10,661 nucleotides of DNA from 40CM-4-65-16 sp035279785 (GCA_035279785.1 DATEHC010000002.1:1-10661), one strand, 5' to 3'; positions 1 to 6,667 are shown, counted from the first letter of the stretch. The notes: generated by a model not told the origin, from the sequence alone. Numbers and translations are program-made.

Positions 1-899
1 GCGTATGCCGTGTACGCGACCTGCGTTCCGTCGGGGGAAACGCCCGCGAGGTAACCCCATCCGCCGGCCGCTCCGCTCAGTCCGTCTTCGGGCGTCCACG
101 ATCGCTGCGGGCCGATGAGCAGCTTGTGACCCATGCGCGACCACAGCGGATTGATGTCAGAGAGGTCGAGCGTCTGCACGAGCGATCGGTCCGCGACGCG
201 ATAGATCCGGAGCGGCTGCGCGCCCTTGCCGATCGGCCATCCGGAAACCAGGTACTGGCCGTCGGCCGAGAACGCGATCGTCGCCGAGGGGAGCCCGAAG
301 CGGCAGATGCAGTCGGTGAGCGGCAGCGGGAACTCATAGAGCTCGGTCTTCAGCGACTGCATGAAGAGCCAGACCTGCAACGTCTGGTTGCCGGCCGCGT
401 CGGTGCCGGGGAGGATCGTCGCTGCGCTGTTCCCGTCCGGCGTCCACGTCCCCATGGCACGGCCCGAGTCGTCGAGCAGCTTCAGCGGCCACCCCGCGAC
501 CACGCTCTCGTTGCCGCTGCCGATCGAGTGCAGCACGACCTCCGTCCCATCGGGGCCCGAGCGCCGGACGTACTCGAACGTGTCGGCGGTGAAGAGCTGG
601 ACCGACGTGTTGCTGATCAGGCAGACCAGGCTCGGGTGCACCGGGTCGGTGACGTCGTACAGCGCCCGGCCTATGAGCACCATCGCGCTGCCGGTGAACT
701 GGCGCACGCACTTCGCGCTCGGGTCGACCACGCCGGCGATCGGGCTCGGAGAGCCGCCCTTGGCGCCTGGCGACGGCGAAAGCGTGGGCAGCCGGGCGTC
801 GCTTGCCGCCCCGCCCTTGCCCGGGCCGGCGACCGGTGGCCCGCCCGCGCAAGCGCACCCGAGCATGAGGACAAGCGCGAGCAAGCCGAGCGATCTCAT
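1..899 (-). CDS. Secreted (probable lipoprotein) WD40/PD40-like propeller protein, 3' end cut off
   Basis: The frame is open from an ATG at 899-897 to the left edge of the window, at least 299 codons with no stop, so the C-terminus is missing. Residues 2-14 form a short export signal: one Arg, a hydrophobic run rich in Leu and Ala, then LMLGC with Cys15 as a possible lipidation site. The lipobox is imperfect (Met at -3) and Cys17 is an alternative. A Gly/Pro/Ser-rich linker follows to about residue 55, as expected for a protein tethered outside the membrane. The rest holds recurring short motifs typical of beta-propeller blades (GPDGTEVV, TPDGNSA, SADGQYL, SPDGTQVAY). No enzyme motif is visible. 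Established: PD40/WD40-like blades are binding or scaffold modules. Inference: an extracytoplasmic sensor or binding protein. It is divergent from glmU, with 61 bp between them. Confidence 0.8.
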   Translation of the reverse strand, partial: MRSLGLLALVLMLGCACAGGPPVAGPGKGGAASDARLPTLSPSPGAKGGSPSPIAGVVDPSAKCVRQFTGSAMVLIGRALYDVTDPVHPSLVCLISNTSVQLFTADTFEYVRRSGPDGTEVVLHSIGSGNESVVAGWPLKLLDDSGRAMGTWTPDGNSAATILPGTDAAGNQTLQVWLFMQSLKTELYEFPLPLTDCICRFGLPSATIAFSADGQYLVSGWPIGKGAQPLRIYRVADRSLVQTLDLSDINPLWSRMGHKLLIGPQRSWTPEDGLSGAAGGWGYLAGVSPDGTQVAYTAY

Positions 900-945
900 C
901 GGAGTCGCTAACGGCACGCCGCGACCCGCCGTTACGAGCGGATGA

Positions 946-951
946 GATAAT
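946..951 (+). promoter_or_regulatory. Possible -10 box for glmU in the 61-bp divergent spacer
   Basis: GATAAT lies 9 bases before the proposed CTG start of glmU. With a usual 6-8 base gap to the transcription start, the mRNA would begin at or within a few bases of the start codon, making it leaderless or nearly so. No convincing -35 hexamer is seen at 16-18 bp spacing, and no Shine-Dalgarno sequence lies before the start. The same 61-bp spacer (900-960) must also hold the promoter of the divergent lipoprotein gene, for which I see no clear boxes. Confidence 0.35.
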
Positions 952-960
952 CGGCCCGAG

Positions 961-2253
961 CTGAACTTACCCCTCACCGCCGTCATCCTCGCTGCCGGCA
1001 TGGGCACTCGGATGCGCTCGCGAATCCCCAAGGTCCTGCACCCCATCTGTGGCCGTCCCATGGTCGACTGGGTGCTGCTCGCCGTGACCGAGGCCGGGGC
1101 CAAGGACGTGAAGGTGATCATCAATCCGCACCACGCCGAGCTCGCCGCCCATCTCAGTGAAAAGGATGTCGACGTCGCTTACCAGCGCGAGGCGAAGGGC
1201 ACCGCGCACGCGCTGCAGCAGATCCCGGAAGGAGAGCTGCGCGGCCGGCAGGTCCTGGTCGTCAACGGCGACTCGCCGCTGCTGACCGCGGGAAGCATCC
1301 TGAAGGTGGTCCACGCGCAACAGGAGACCGAAGCCAGCGCGGCGATCGCCAGCGTCGAAGATCCCTCGCGCGACGACGGCCGGATAGTCCGGAACAACCG
1401 AGGCGAGCTCGAGCGAATCGTCGAGCGCAAGGACGCCACGCCCGAGCAGAAGGCCGTGCTCAAGGAGTTCAACGTCGGCGCGTATGCCTTCGACGGAAGC
1501 AAGCTCGTCGACGCGCTGGGCAAGGTGACCGACGACAACAAGGCCGGGGAGTTCTACTTGACCGAGGTCTTCCTCCACATCGGGCCCACGACCGTGGTCA
1601 AGCTCGACGACCCCAACGAGGCGATGGGCGTGAAGGACCGGGTGCGCCTGGCACGCGCGACGCGCGTCCTGCAGAGGCGAATCCTCGAGCAGTGCATGCT
1701 CGACGGCGTCACCGTCGTCGATCCCGACACGACCGTCGTCGACGCGACGGTCAACATCGGCCTCGACACGGTCATCGAGCCGTTCAGCGTGATCAAGGGC
1801 GAGACCTGGATCGGCGCCGGCTGCCGCATCGGCCCGCACGTCCATATAGAGGACGCGAGGATCGGTGACCGCTCCGACTGCGGCCCGTTCGCCAAATTGC
1901 GGCCCGGCACCGAGGTGGGCGAGGACGTGCACATCGGCAGTTTCGCCGAGCTCGTGCGTACTAAGGTCGGCCGGCGCAGCCGCGTGCCGCACGTCTCCTA
2001 CCTGGGCGACACCGACCTCGGCGAGGACGCCAACATCGGCGCCGGTACGATTACGGCCAACTTCGACGGGACGAACAAGAATCGGACCGAGATCGGCGAC
2101 GGCGCCTTCGTGGGCGTCGACACGATGCTGGTCGCGCCCGTCAAACTTGGCAAGGGCGCGCGCACGGGAGCGGGCTCCGTGGTGACGAAAGACATTCCCG
2201 ACGGCGCGACGGCCGTGGGAGTTCCCGCCAGGGTGGTTCGGAGGAAGAGTTGA
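961..2253 (+). CDS. glmU: Bifunctional UDP-GlcNAc pyrophosphorylase / GlcN-1-P acetyltransferase GlmU
   Basis: GlmU acetylates glucosamine-1-phosphate and then uridylates it to UDP-GlcNAc, the cytosolic precursor of peptidoglycan. The N-terminal nucleotidyltransferase domain (about residues 5-235) shows LAAGMGTRM, PKVLH (Lys24), the QREAKGTAHA loop, NGD with metal ligand Asp104, ERIVERKDA, and FNVGAY. The C-terminal left-handed beta-helix (about 250-420) shows LRPG (Arg314), PHVSYLGD with the catalytic-base His344 and Tyr347, NIGAGTIT, and GTNKNRT. The start is set by homology: the first ATG, at 1000, would cut through the LAAGxGTR nucleotide-binding loop. The frame is closed by a TGA at 943-945, and the only plausible initiator between is CTG at 961. 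The protein is then 430 aa, slightly short because the C-terminal tail is compact. Oddities: the usual metal-binding Asn of GVNDR is Lys225, and the usual Lys of the acetyltransferase site is Val332. First gene of the glmU-prs operon. Confidence 0.93.
   Translation: MNLPLTAVILAAGMGTRMRSRIPKVLHPICGRPMVDWVLLAVTEAGAKDVKVIINPHHAELAAHLSEKDVDVAYQREAKGTAHALQQIPEGELRGRQVLVVNGDSPLLTAGSILKVVHAQQETEASAAIASVEDPSRDDGRIVRNNRGELERIVERKDATPEQKAVLKEFNVGAYAFDGSKLVDALGKVTDDNKAGEFYLTEVFLHIGPTTVVKLDDPNEAMGVKDRVRLARATRVLQRRILEQCMLDGVTVVDPDTTVVDATVNIGLDTVIEPFSVIKGETWIGAGCRIGPHVHIEDARIGDRSDCGPFAKLRPGTEVGEDVHIGSFAELVRTKVGRRSRVPHVSYLGDTDLGEDANIGAGTITANFDGTNKNRTEIGDGAFVGVDTMLVAPVKLGKGARTGAGSVVTKDIPDGATAVGVPARVVRRKS
2240..2245 (+). 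promoter_or_regulatory. Shine-Dalgarno sequence fixing the TTG start of prs
   Basis: GGAGGA sits inside the last codons of glmU, 4 bases before TTG at 2250. It supports the TTG start rather than a later one. No ATG or GTG is available in the frame before the conserved protein begins. Confidence 0.7.
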
Positions 2254-3239
2254 TAGGCCGGCTGCAGACCGCGGTCGAGTACACCGGGACGGAGGCCTCG
2301 CCGTGGGGCGAGCTCAAGCTCATCTCGGGCAGCGCCAACCCGATGCTGGCCACCAAGATCGCCGAGATCCTCGACGTCCAGCTGACCGACCCGCGCTTGC
2401 GGCACTTCCCGGACGGCGAGATCAACTCCAAGATCGAGGACTCGATGCGCGGGCACGACGTGTTCGTGATCCAGCCGACGAGCCCGCCGGTCAACGAGCA
2501 CTACATGGAGCTGTTCATCATCCTCGACGCTCTGCGCCGCGCTTCGGCCGGCCGCGTGACGGCGGTCGTCCCGTACTACGGCTACGCGCGCAAAGAGCGC
2601 AAGACGCAGCCGCGCGAGCCGATCTCCGCGAAGCTCATGGCGAACTTCATCACGCTGGCGGGCGCGGATCGCCTCCTTTTGTTCGACCTCCACGCCGAGG
2701 CGATCGAAGGCTTCTTCGACGTCCCGACCGATCACCTCTCGCCGCACCGCATCTTCTCCGAGCACCTGAAGACGCTCGGCCTCAAGCACCTGACGGTGGT
2801 CGCGCCGGACGCGGGCGGTGGCCGCCGCGCCGAGGCCGTGGCCAACGACCTTGGGGCGCCCATCGCGTTCGGATACAAGCGCAGGCCCGACGAGCAGTCG
2901 GTCGAGGTGATCGCGATCTCAGGTGACGTCGAGGGACGCGAGTGCGTCGTGATCGAGGACATCATCACGACCGGCGGCACGATCTCCAAGCTCGCCCAGG
3001 CGCTGCGCACGCAGGGCGCCAAGCGCGTCCTGGTCGCGGCGACGCATCCGATCCTCACAGGCAACGCCGTCGAGCGACTCAGAAAAGCTGACGTGGAAGA
3101 GGTGATAGTGACCGACACCGTGCCCATCGCGGCGGACAAGATGGGCTCGCCCATAAAGGTGCTGTCGGTGGCACCCCTCCTCGCTGAGGCGATCATCCGG
3201 GTGCACGAGAACCGGAGCGTCAGCGAGCTCTTCCGCTAA
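2250..3239 (+). CDS. prs: Ribose-phosphate pyrophosphokinase (PRPP synthetase)
   Basis: Makes PRPP from ribose-5-phosphate and ATP for nucleotide, His, Trp and NAD synthesis. The protein is 329 aa. About 20 extra residues precede the family's normal beginning (LKLISGSANP, residues 22-31). Conserved parts in order: FPDGEI, YYGYARKERK (109-118, catalytic loop region), REPISAK, DLHA, GFFDVPTDHL, PDAGG, YKRRP (flexible loop), DVEGRECVVIEDIITTGGT (PRPP/ribose-phosphate loop, Glu236-Thr244), ATHPILTG and the C-terminal SVAPLLAEAIIRVH. The start TTG overlaps the glmU stop (TTGA), so the two are translationally coupled; glmU-prs linkage is also known from Bacillus. Oddity: class I enzymes usually read DDIIDTAGT or DDMIDTGGT in the phosphate loop. 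Here it is EDIITTGGT, resembling orotate phosphoribosyltransferase or archaeal-type loops. Overall similarity still makes PRPP synthetase the clear call. Confidence 0.95.
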   Translation: MIGRLQTAVEYTGTEASPWGELKLISGSANPMLATKIAEILDVQLTDPRLRHFPDGEINSKIEDSMRGHDVFVIQPTSPPVNEHYMELFIILDALRRASAGRVTAVVPYYGYARKERKTQPREPISAKLMANFITLAGADRLLLFDLHAEAIEGFFDVPTDHLSPHRIFSEHLKTLGLKHLTVVAPDAGGGRRAEAVANDLGAPIAFGYKRRPDEQSVEVIAISGDVEGRECVVIEDIITTGGTISKLAQALRTQGAKRVLVAATHPILTGNAVERLRKADVEEVIVTDTVPIAADKMGSPIKVLSVAPLLAEAIIRVHENRSVSELFR

Positions 3240-3248
3240 GAGGTTTCC

Positions 3249-4601
3249 GTGACCGGCCAGGAGGCGATCGAGCTAGTCGTCCTGATCGTGTGCTTTTTCG
3301 TCGCCGGCCTGGCGAGCGGCACGGAGACGGCGCTCACCTCGGTCGGCCGTCTGCGCGTGCGCTTCTTGGCGGAGCAGGGCAGCGAGTCCGCACAGATCCT
3401 GCAGAGGCTCCGCGCCGACCCGAACCGCTACCTGTCGACGGTGCTTTTCACCAACACGCTGGCGCTGATCGTGGCCTCGACCGCGACCGCACTCATGAGC
3501 GACTCGATCCTCACGCGCCTGGGGATCTCGTCGGCGTGGCGCCTCTGGTTGACGCTGCTGATCTCGCTCGTGCTTTCAGTCGTCCTGCTGATCGTGGCCG
3601 AGGTCACGCCCAAGACGCTTGCGATCTCGAACGCCGAGCGCTGGGCCCTGGCCGCGGCCGGCCCCGTCGACCGCATCGCGACCTTCCTCAGCCCGATCCT
3701 TTGGGCGGTCACGATCATCTCGCGGGGCCTGACCGGCGGTCGTGCGGCGCGGGCCCCGTACCTGACTGAGGAGGAGCTGCTGACCGTGCTTCACGTCTCC
3801 GAGGAGCAGGGCGTCATCGAGGAGCAGGAGCACCAGATGATCCACGGGATCATCGAGATCGGCGACAAGACGGTGCGTGAGCTGATGATCCCGCGCACCG
3901 ACATCATCGCGGTGGATCGCGAGGCCGGGCTGCGCGACATCGTGAAGCTGTTCAAGCAGTACCGGCACACTCGTATGCCGGTGTACGAGGAGAACATCGA
4001 CCACGTCATCGGCCTCATCCACACCAAGGACCTGCTGCTCTTCTACACGCTGTCGTCGTCGCAGAAGTTCGACATGGACCGCGTGCTGCGGCCGATCGAG
4101 TTCGTGCCGGAGCAGAAGAAGGTCGACGAGCTGCTCAACGAGATGCGCTTGAAGAAGCAGCACATGATGATCGTGGTCGACGAGTACGGCGGCACCGCGG
4201 GGCTCGTCACCCTGGAGGATCTGCTGGAGGAGATCGTCGGCGAGATACGCGACGAGTACGACACCGCCGAGCAGGACCTGCTGACCATCATCAACGACCA
4301 CGAGGCTCGCGTCGACGCCGGATTCCCGCTGGAGGAGCTCAACGAAAGACTCCACCTCGGCATCGAGGAGTCGGGCGACTACGACTCGGTCGGCGGCTAC
4401 GTGCACGCGATGCTCGGCAAGATCGCCGAGGGCGGCGACTCGTTCCAGTCGGGTCGCGCGAAGTGGATAGTCGAAAAGGTGAAGGGCCGCCGCATCGAGA
4501 CCGTCCGCCTGACGTCGGAGGATCCGTGGCCGGACGAGGCGCTCGGCCGCGACGGTGGTCAACACGCGCACGCGGAGGAAGGAACTGGCCACATATCGTG
4601 A
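3249..4601 (+). CDS. CNNM/CorC (HlyC/TlyC)-type membrane protein with DUF21, CBS pair and CorC_HlyC domain
   Basis: A 450-aa inner-membrane protein. Residues about 5-195 form the DUF21/CNNM transmembrane domain, with hydrophobic stretches near 7-24, 65-80, 95-117 and 130-160, the GTETAL motif (24-29) and EVTPKT (118-123). A CBS pair follows: CBS1 about 207-265 (ELMIPRTDIIAVD, then TRMPVYEE, IGLIHTKDLL) and CBS2 about 270-330 (MMIVVDEYGGTAGLVTLEDLLEEIVGEI). The CorC_HlyC transporter-associated domain is about 345-425 (GDYDSVGGYV). Family members are linked to Mg2+/Co2+ efflux or Mg2+ resistance; the old name hemolysin is misleading. GTG start at 3249 with a modest AGAGG 5 bases upstream and 9 bases after prs. 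The 3' end overlaps recO by 17 bp. The specific ion cannot be read from the sequence. Confidence 0.92.
   Translation: MTGQEAIELVVLIVCFFVAGLASGTETALTSVGRLRVRFLAEQGSESAQILQRLRADPNRYLSTVLFTNTLALIVASTATALMSDSILTRLGISSAWRLWLTLLISLVLSVVLLIVAEVTPKTLAISNAERWALAAAGPVDRIATFLSPILWAVTIISRGLTGGRAARAPYLTEEELLTVLHVSEEQGVIEEQEHQMIHGIIEIGDKTVRELMIPRTDIIAVDREAGLRDIVKLFKQYRHTRMPVYEENIDHVIGLIHTKDLLLFYTLSSSQKFDMDRVLRPIEFVPEQKKVDELLNEMRLKKQHMMIVVDEYGGTAGLVTLEDLLEEIVGEIRDEYDTAEQDLLTIINDHEARVDAGFPLEELNERLHLGIEESGDYDSVGGYVHAMLGKIAEGGDSFQSGRAKWIVEKVKGRRIETVRLTSEDPWPDEALGRDGGQHAHAEEGTGHIS
4574..4578 (+). promoter_or_regulatory. Shine-Dalgarno sequence pointing to a CTG start for recO
   Basis: GGAGG, extended as GGAGGAAGG, lies inside the end of the upstream CBS-protein gene, exactly 6 bases before CTG at 4585. 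This is near-ideal spacing. The only conventional initiator in the frame, GTG at 4555, lies upstream of this site and would leave the signal unused. Confidence 0.6.
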
Positions 4602-5331
4602 CCACGCCGTCGTCCTGCGCAAGGTGGACTACGGCGAAGCGGACCGCATCTTCACGCTGCTGACGCGCGACCACGGCAAGGTGGGCGCGATCGCGAAGGC
4701 GGCGCGCAAGCCGGAGTCGAAGCTGGGGCCGTCGCTGGAGCTTTACGGCCATGTCGACGTGTTGCTGGCGCGCGGTCGCGGCGAGCTGGACGTGGTCGCA
4801 CAGGTTTCGCGTCTGCCGGGCTACCGGATCGAGGGTTCGGTCGAGCTGATGGCGCACGCGGCGCTCATCGCCGAGCTGGCCGAGCGGGTGTGCGAGGACA
4901 GGCACCCGATCGACGGGGTGTACGAGCTGACGGTGTCTTCGCTGGGCGAGCTCGCGCATGAGACCGATCCGCGGCGCGCCTCGGCGTGGTTCCTGATGAC
5001 GGCGTTGGATCTGCTCGGGTATGCGCCGCAGCTTCTCGACTGCGCATCGTGCTCGCGCCCTTTGGCGGCGCGGCCGGCGCCGTTCTCCGCCGAGGCGGGC
5101 GGCTTTTTGTGTGAGCGGTGCGCGCTGCCGGTCATGGATCCGGTGCCCCTGGCCGCGATCAAGGTGCTTCGCCTGATGGCTTCGGGCGACTCTGCGACCT
5201 ATCGCCGGCTGAAGCTGGATTCCTCGTTGATGAATGCCATCGACGGCGTCCTGCAGGCTCAGCTCGAGTACCACATGGACCGGCGCCTGAAGTCGCTGGC
5301 GTTCCTGAACCAGCTTCGCATCGCCCAGTAA
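4585..5331 (+). CDS. recO: DNA repair protein RecO
   Basis: RecO works with RecR to load RecA onto SSB-coated single-stranded DNA in RecF-pathway gap repair and also anneals strands. The N-terminal OB fold begins at once with TYRDHAVVLRKVDYGEADRI, followed by LLTRDHGKVGAIAKAARK and ELYGHVDVLLARGRGEL. The helical C-terminal half contains a zinc-ribbon-like pair, Cys153-x2-Cys156 and Cys176-x2-Cys179. With the CTG start the protein is 248 aa and begins like normal RecO proteins, a few residues before YR. The alternative GTG at 4555 would add ten residues (VVNTRTRRKE) that the family lacks. The CTG choice rests on the Shine-Dalgarno at 4574-4578. Last gene of the glmU operon, overlapping the preceding gene by 17 bp. 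Confidence 0.93.
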   Translation: MATYRDHAVVLRKVDYGEADRIFTLLTRDHGKVGAIAKAARKPESKLGPSLELYGHVDVLLARGRGELDVVAQVSRLPGYRIEGSVELMAHAALIAELAERVCEDRHPIDGVYELTVSSLGELAHETDPRRASAWFLMTALDLLGYAPQLLDCASCSRPLAARPAPFSAEAGGFLCERCALPVMDPVPLAAIKVLRLMASGDSATYRRLKLDSSLMNAIDGVLQAQLEYHMDRRLKSLAFLNQLRIAQ

Positions 5332-5334
5332 TTC

Positions 5335-5404
5335 ACTCCCCTGACGTCAAACGCGTCAATTAGCCGCCCCGAATACTCGCCTCTGACGTCAGGCGCGTCA
5401 TTTA
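5335..5404 (+). repeat. Two-copy direct repeat, 42-bp period, with palindromic core
   Basis: Copy 1 core 5341-5362 and copy 2 core 5383-5404 share CTGACGTCA, two variable bases, then CGCGTCA, one variable base, then TTA: 19 of 22 positions identical. Similarity continues upstream as ACTC-n-CC with a 2-base indel. Each core is an inverted repeat TGACG - 7 bases - CGTCA (5342-5358 and 5384-5400) and contains the perfect palindrome TGACGTCA. They fill most of the spacer between recO and the DUF559 gene. They could be operator sites for a dimeric regulator, REP-like elements, or weak hairpins at the end of the recO operon. There is no T-tract as in an intrinsic terminator. Confidence 0.75.
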
Positions 5405-5407
5405 CAA

Positions 5408-5424
5408 CCTGGGTTGGCACCAGG
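5408..5424. repeat. Small inverted repeat next to the direct repeats
   Basis: CCTGG, 7 bases, CCAGG. The sequence differs from the repeat cores at 5342 and 5384, but the geometry (5-bp arms, 7-base loop) is the same. It ends 24 bases before the GTG start of the DUF559 gene, a place suited to an operator or a 5'-UTR hairpin. Such short arms also occur by chance. Confidence 0.35.
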
Positions 5425-5448
5425 CAGGTCGTCGTCCAAGCTGGCAAG

Positions 5449-6288
5449 GTGGTCGGGCCAAAGCCGCACATTCCACGGGAGCTGACGCAGCGGCCGTTTT
5501 CTCTGTCAGAGGCACGCGCTGCAGGCCTGAGCCGAACCTCTTTACGAGGAAGGTCTTGGCGGAGGCTCGGCCCGCAACTCTACTGCTGGTCGGGCGCGGA
5601 CGAGGATCCTTGGGAGCTTCTTTCGGCATATCTTCGACTCCTGCCCGAAGACGCTGTTTTAGCGGGGGCGACGGCGGCCTGGCTGCACGGCATCGATCTC
5701 GATCCACTCCATCCGATCGAGGTCATCGTGGGTTCGCGATCCGGGCTTCGTTCTCGACCGGGACTCACCGTGCGCCGATGTGAGCCAGCGGACATGGTCG
5801 AGGTACGTGGCCTGGCCGCGACTTCGGTCCACCGCACATTGGCCGACCTTGGTCGCCGGCTCTCGCCAATCGAAACGCTGGTCGTTTTGGACGCTGCCGT
5901 CCGATTACGTTTGCTCGAGAAGACACAGCTGTTCGGCACCAGGCGCATGCGGTCTCTGGCTGAGCTCGCAGAGCGGGCGGAGTCGCCCATGGAGACACGG
6001 CTCAGATGGGTGTTGTTGCAGGCGGGATTGCCGCGACCTGAGGTCCAGCGGGACCTCCACGACTCCGGCGGACGTTTCGTCGCGCGCGCGGACCTCTATT
6101 ACCCCGCGTCGCGCCTGGTCGTCGAGTACGACGGTGGCATCCACCGCGATCGGCTCGTCGAGGACGATCGGCGCCAGAACCGGCTGACCAATGCCGGGTA
6201 CCGCGTGTTGCGCTTTACAGCCGCTGACGTGTATGGGCGGCCCGATGCAGTGCGAGCCGAGGTCCGAGCTCTGCTGTTGACCTCCTAG
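5449..6288 (+). CDS. AbiEi-like winged-helix / DUF559 (Vsr-like nuclease fold) protein
   Basis: A 279-aa protein of a family common in high-GC Gram-positive-like genomes. Residues about 10-60 resemble the AbiEi-type N-terminal helix-turn-helix (RPFSLSEARAAGLSRTSLRG, then WRRLGPQLYCW). The middle holds AGATAAWLHGIDL and SVHRTLADLGR, typical of these antitoxin-domain proteins. The C-terminal DUF559 domain (about 178-279) has the restriction-endonuclease-like pattern SPMETRLR (Glu182), ARADLYY (Asp215), VVEYDG (Glu226, Asp228), DDRRQNRLTNAGYRVLRFT. Known: DUF559 is related to Vsr-type PD-(D/E)xK nucleases. Function is unproven; mismatch-repair-like nicking, defence, or regulation are possible. 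No AbiEii-type nucleotidyltransferase toxin is adjacent. GTG start at 5449 without a good Shine-Dalgarno, so the exact start is uncertain. By eye it uses more A/T-rich codons than the operon before it, which may indicate separate origin. Confidence 0.8.
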   Translation: MVGPKPHIPRELTQRPFSLSEARAAGLSRTSLRGRSWRRLGPQLYCWSGADEDPWELLSAYLRLLPEDAVLAGATAAWLHGIDLDPLHPIEVIVGSRSGLRSRPGLTVRRCEPADMVEVRGLAATSVHRTLADLGRRLSPIETLVVLDAAVRLRLLEKTQLFGTRRMRSLAELAERAESPMETRLRWVLLQAGLPRPEVQRDLHDSGGRFVARADLYYPASRLVVEYDGGIHRDRLVEDDRRQNRLTNAGYRVLRFTAADVYGRPDAVRAEVRALLLTS

Positions 6289-6296
6289 ATGCATCA

Positions 6297-6647
6297 TTGC
6301 CGGCAGCAGTGCAAGAAACGGCACCTGAAACCGCGCCGGCAGGAAGCCAGCAGAGGATCGAGCGTCGAGTTATTGCGGCGTTCGTGCTTGGCCTCGTCTC
6401 CTTGATCGGGCTCGTGTTTCCGCCCGCGATCGGGTTCGGCATCGGCGCGATCGTCGTCTCCATTCGGGAGCGGAAGCGCATCGCCACCGGCGTCGGCGGA
6501 CTCCGGGGTGGTTGGCTCCTGTGGGTCGCGCTGGTCGCGGGCGTGATCGGATGTCTGCTGAGCCTCGTGATTCCCGGGTTCGTCGTCTACGTCTGGATCT
6601 ACGCGATATTCCATGGCGGAGCCTTTCCGCCCGGGTTCGAGGGGTAG
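6297..6647 (+). CDS. Small DUF4190-like two-helix membrane protein
   Basis: A 116-aa protein. An Ala/Pro/Glu-rich cytosolic head (about 1-20) is followed by QQRIERRVIAAFVLGLVSLI and a first membrane segment or hairpin (about 25-56, interrupted by FPPAIGFGIGA), a basic loop SIRERKRIA, and a second long hydrophobic segment (about 76-108). The AFVLGLVSLIG ... GIGAIVVS pattern is that of DUF4190-type proteins, which have no assigned function. It begins 8 bases after the stop of the DUF559 gene, so the two are probably co-transcribed. The start is TTG at 6297; GTG at 6309 is an equally possible alternative, and neither has a Shine-Dalgarno. It ends 27 bases before glyS. Confidence 0.65.
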   Translation: MPAAVQETAPETAPAGSQQRIERRVIAAFVLGLVSLIGLVFPPAIGFGIGAIVVSIRERKRIATGVGGLRGGWLLWVALVAGVIGCLLSLVIPGFVVYVWIYAIFHGGAFPPGFEG

Positions 6648-6661
6648 TCCGCCCTTACTGG

Positions 6662-6667
6662 TAGGGT
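6662..6667 (+). promoter_or_regulatory. Possible -10 box of a leaderless glyS transcript
   Basis: TAGGGT fits the TAnnnT -10 consensus and ends 7 bases before the GTG of glyS, so transcription could start on the start codon. No good -35 hexamer is seen. The alternative reading is that the G-rich GTAGGG is a poor ribosome binding site 8 bases from the start. Confidence 0.35.

Noticed and set aside
126..911. Plus-strand open frames of 194 and 261 codons opposite the lipoprotein gene
   Set aside because: No motifs, Arg/Ala-rich shadow translations. The minus-strand frame has a signal sequence and repeated PDG blade motifs and is open to the edge.
967..1992. Long open frame (341 codons) antisense to glmU
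   Set aside because: Its composition (runs of Ala, Arg, Asp, His, Val) is the usual shadow of high-GC codons, and the plus-strand GlmU is unambiguous.
3576..4622. Long open frame (348 codons) antisense to the CBS membrane protein gene
   Set aside because: Low-complexity Asp/Leu/Val/His-rich translation without recognisable motifs; it is the reverse of a well-identified gene.
5335..5404. Direct repeats as a miniature CRISPR array
   Set aside because: Only two copies with about 20 bases between cores, similarity that continues into the spacer flank, and no cas genes nearby.
5342..5424. Intrinsic terminator after recO
   Set aside because: The hairpins have only 5-bp arms with 7-base loops and no following T-tract, so I do not call a terminator.
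6289..6291. ATG at 6289 as the start of the small membrane protein
   Set aside because: It is in a different frame from the hydrophobic protein, and its own frame gives a short basic peptide without features.
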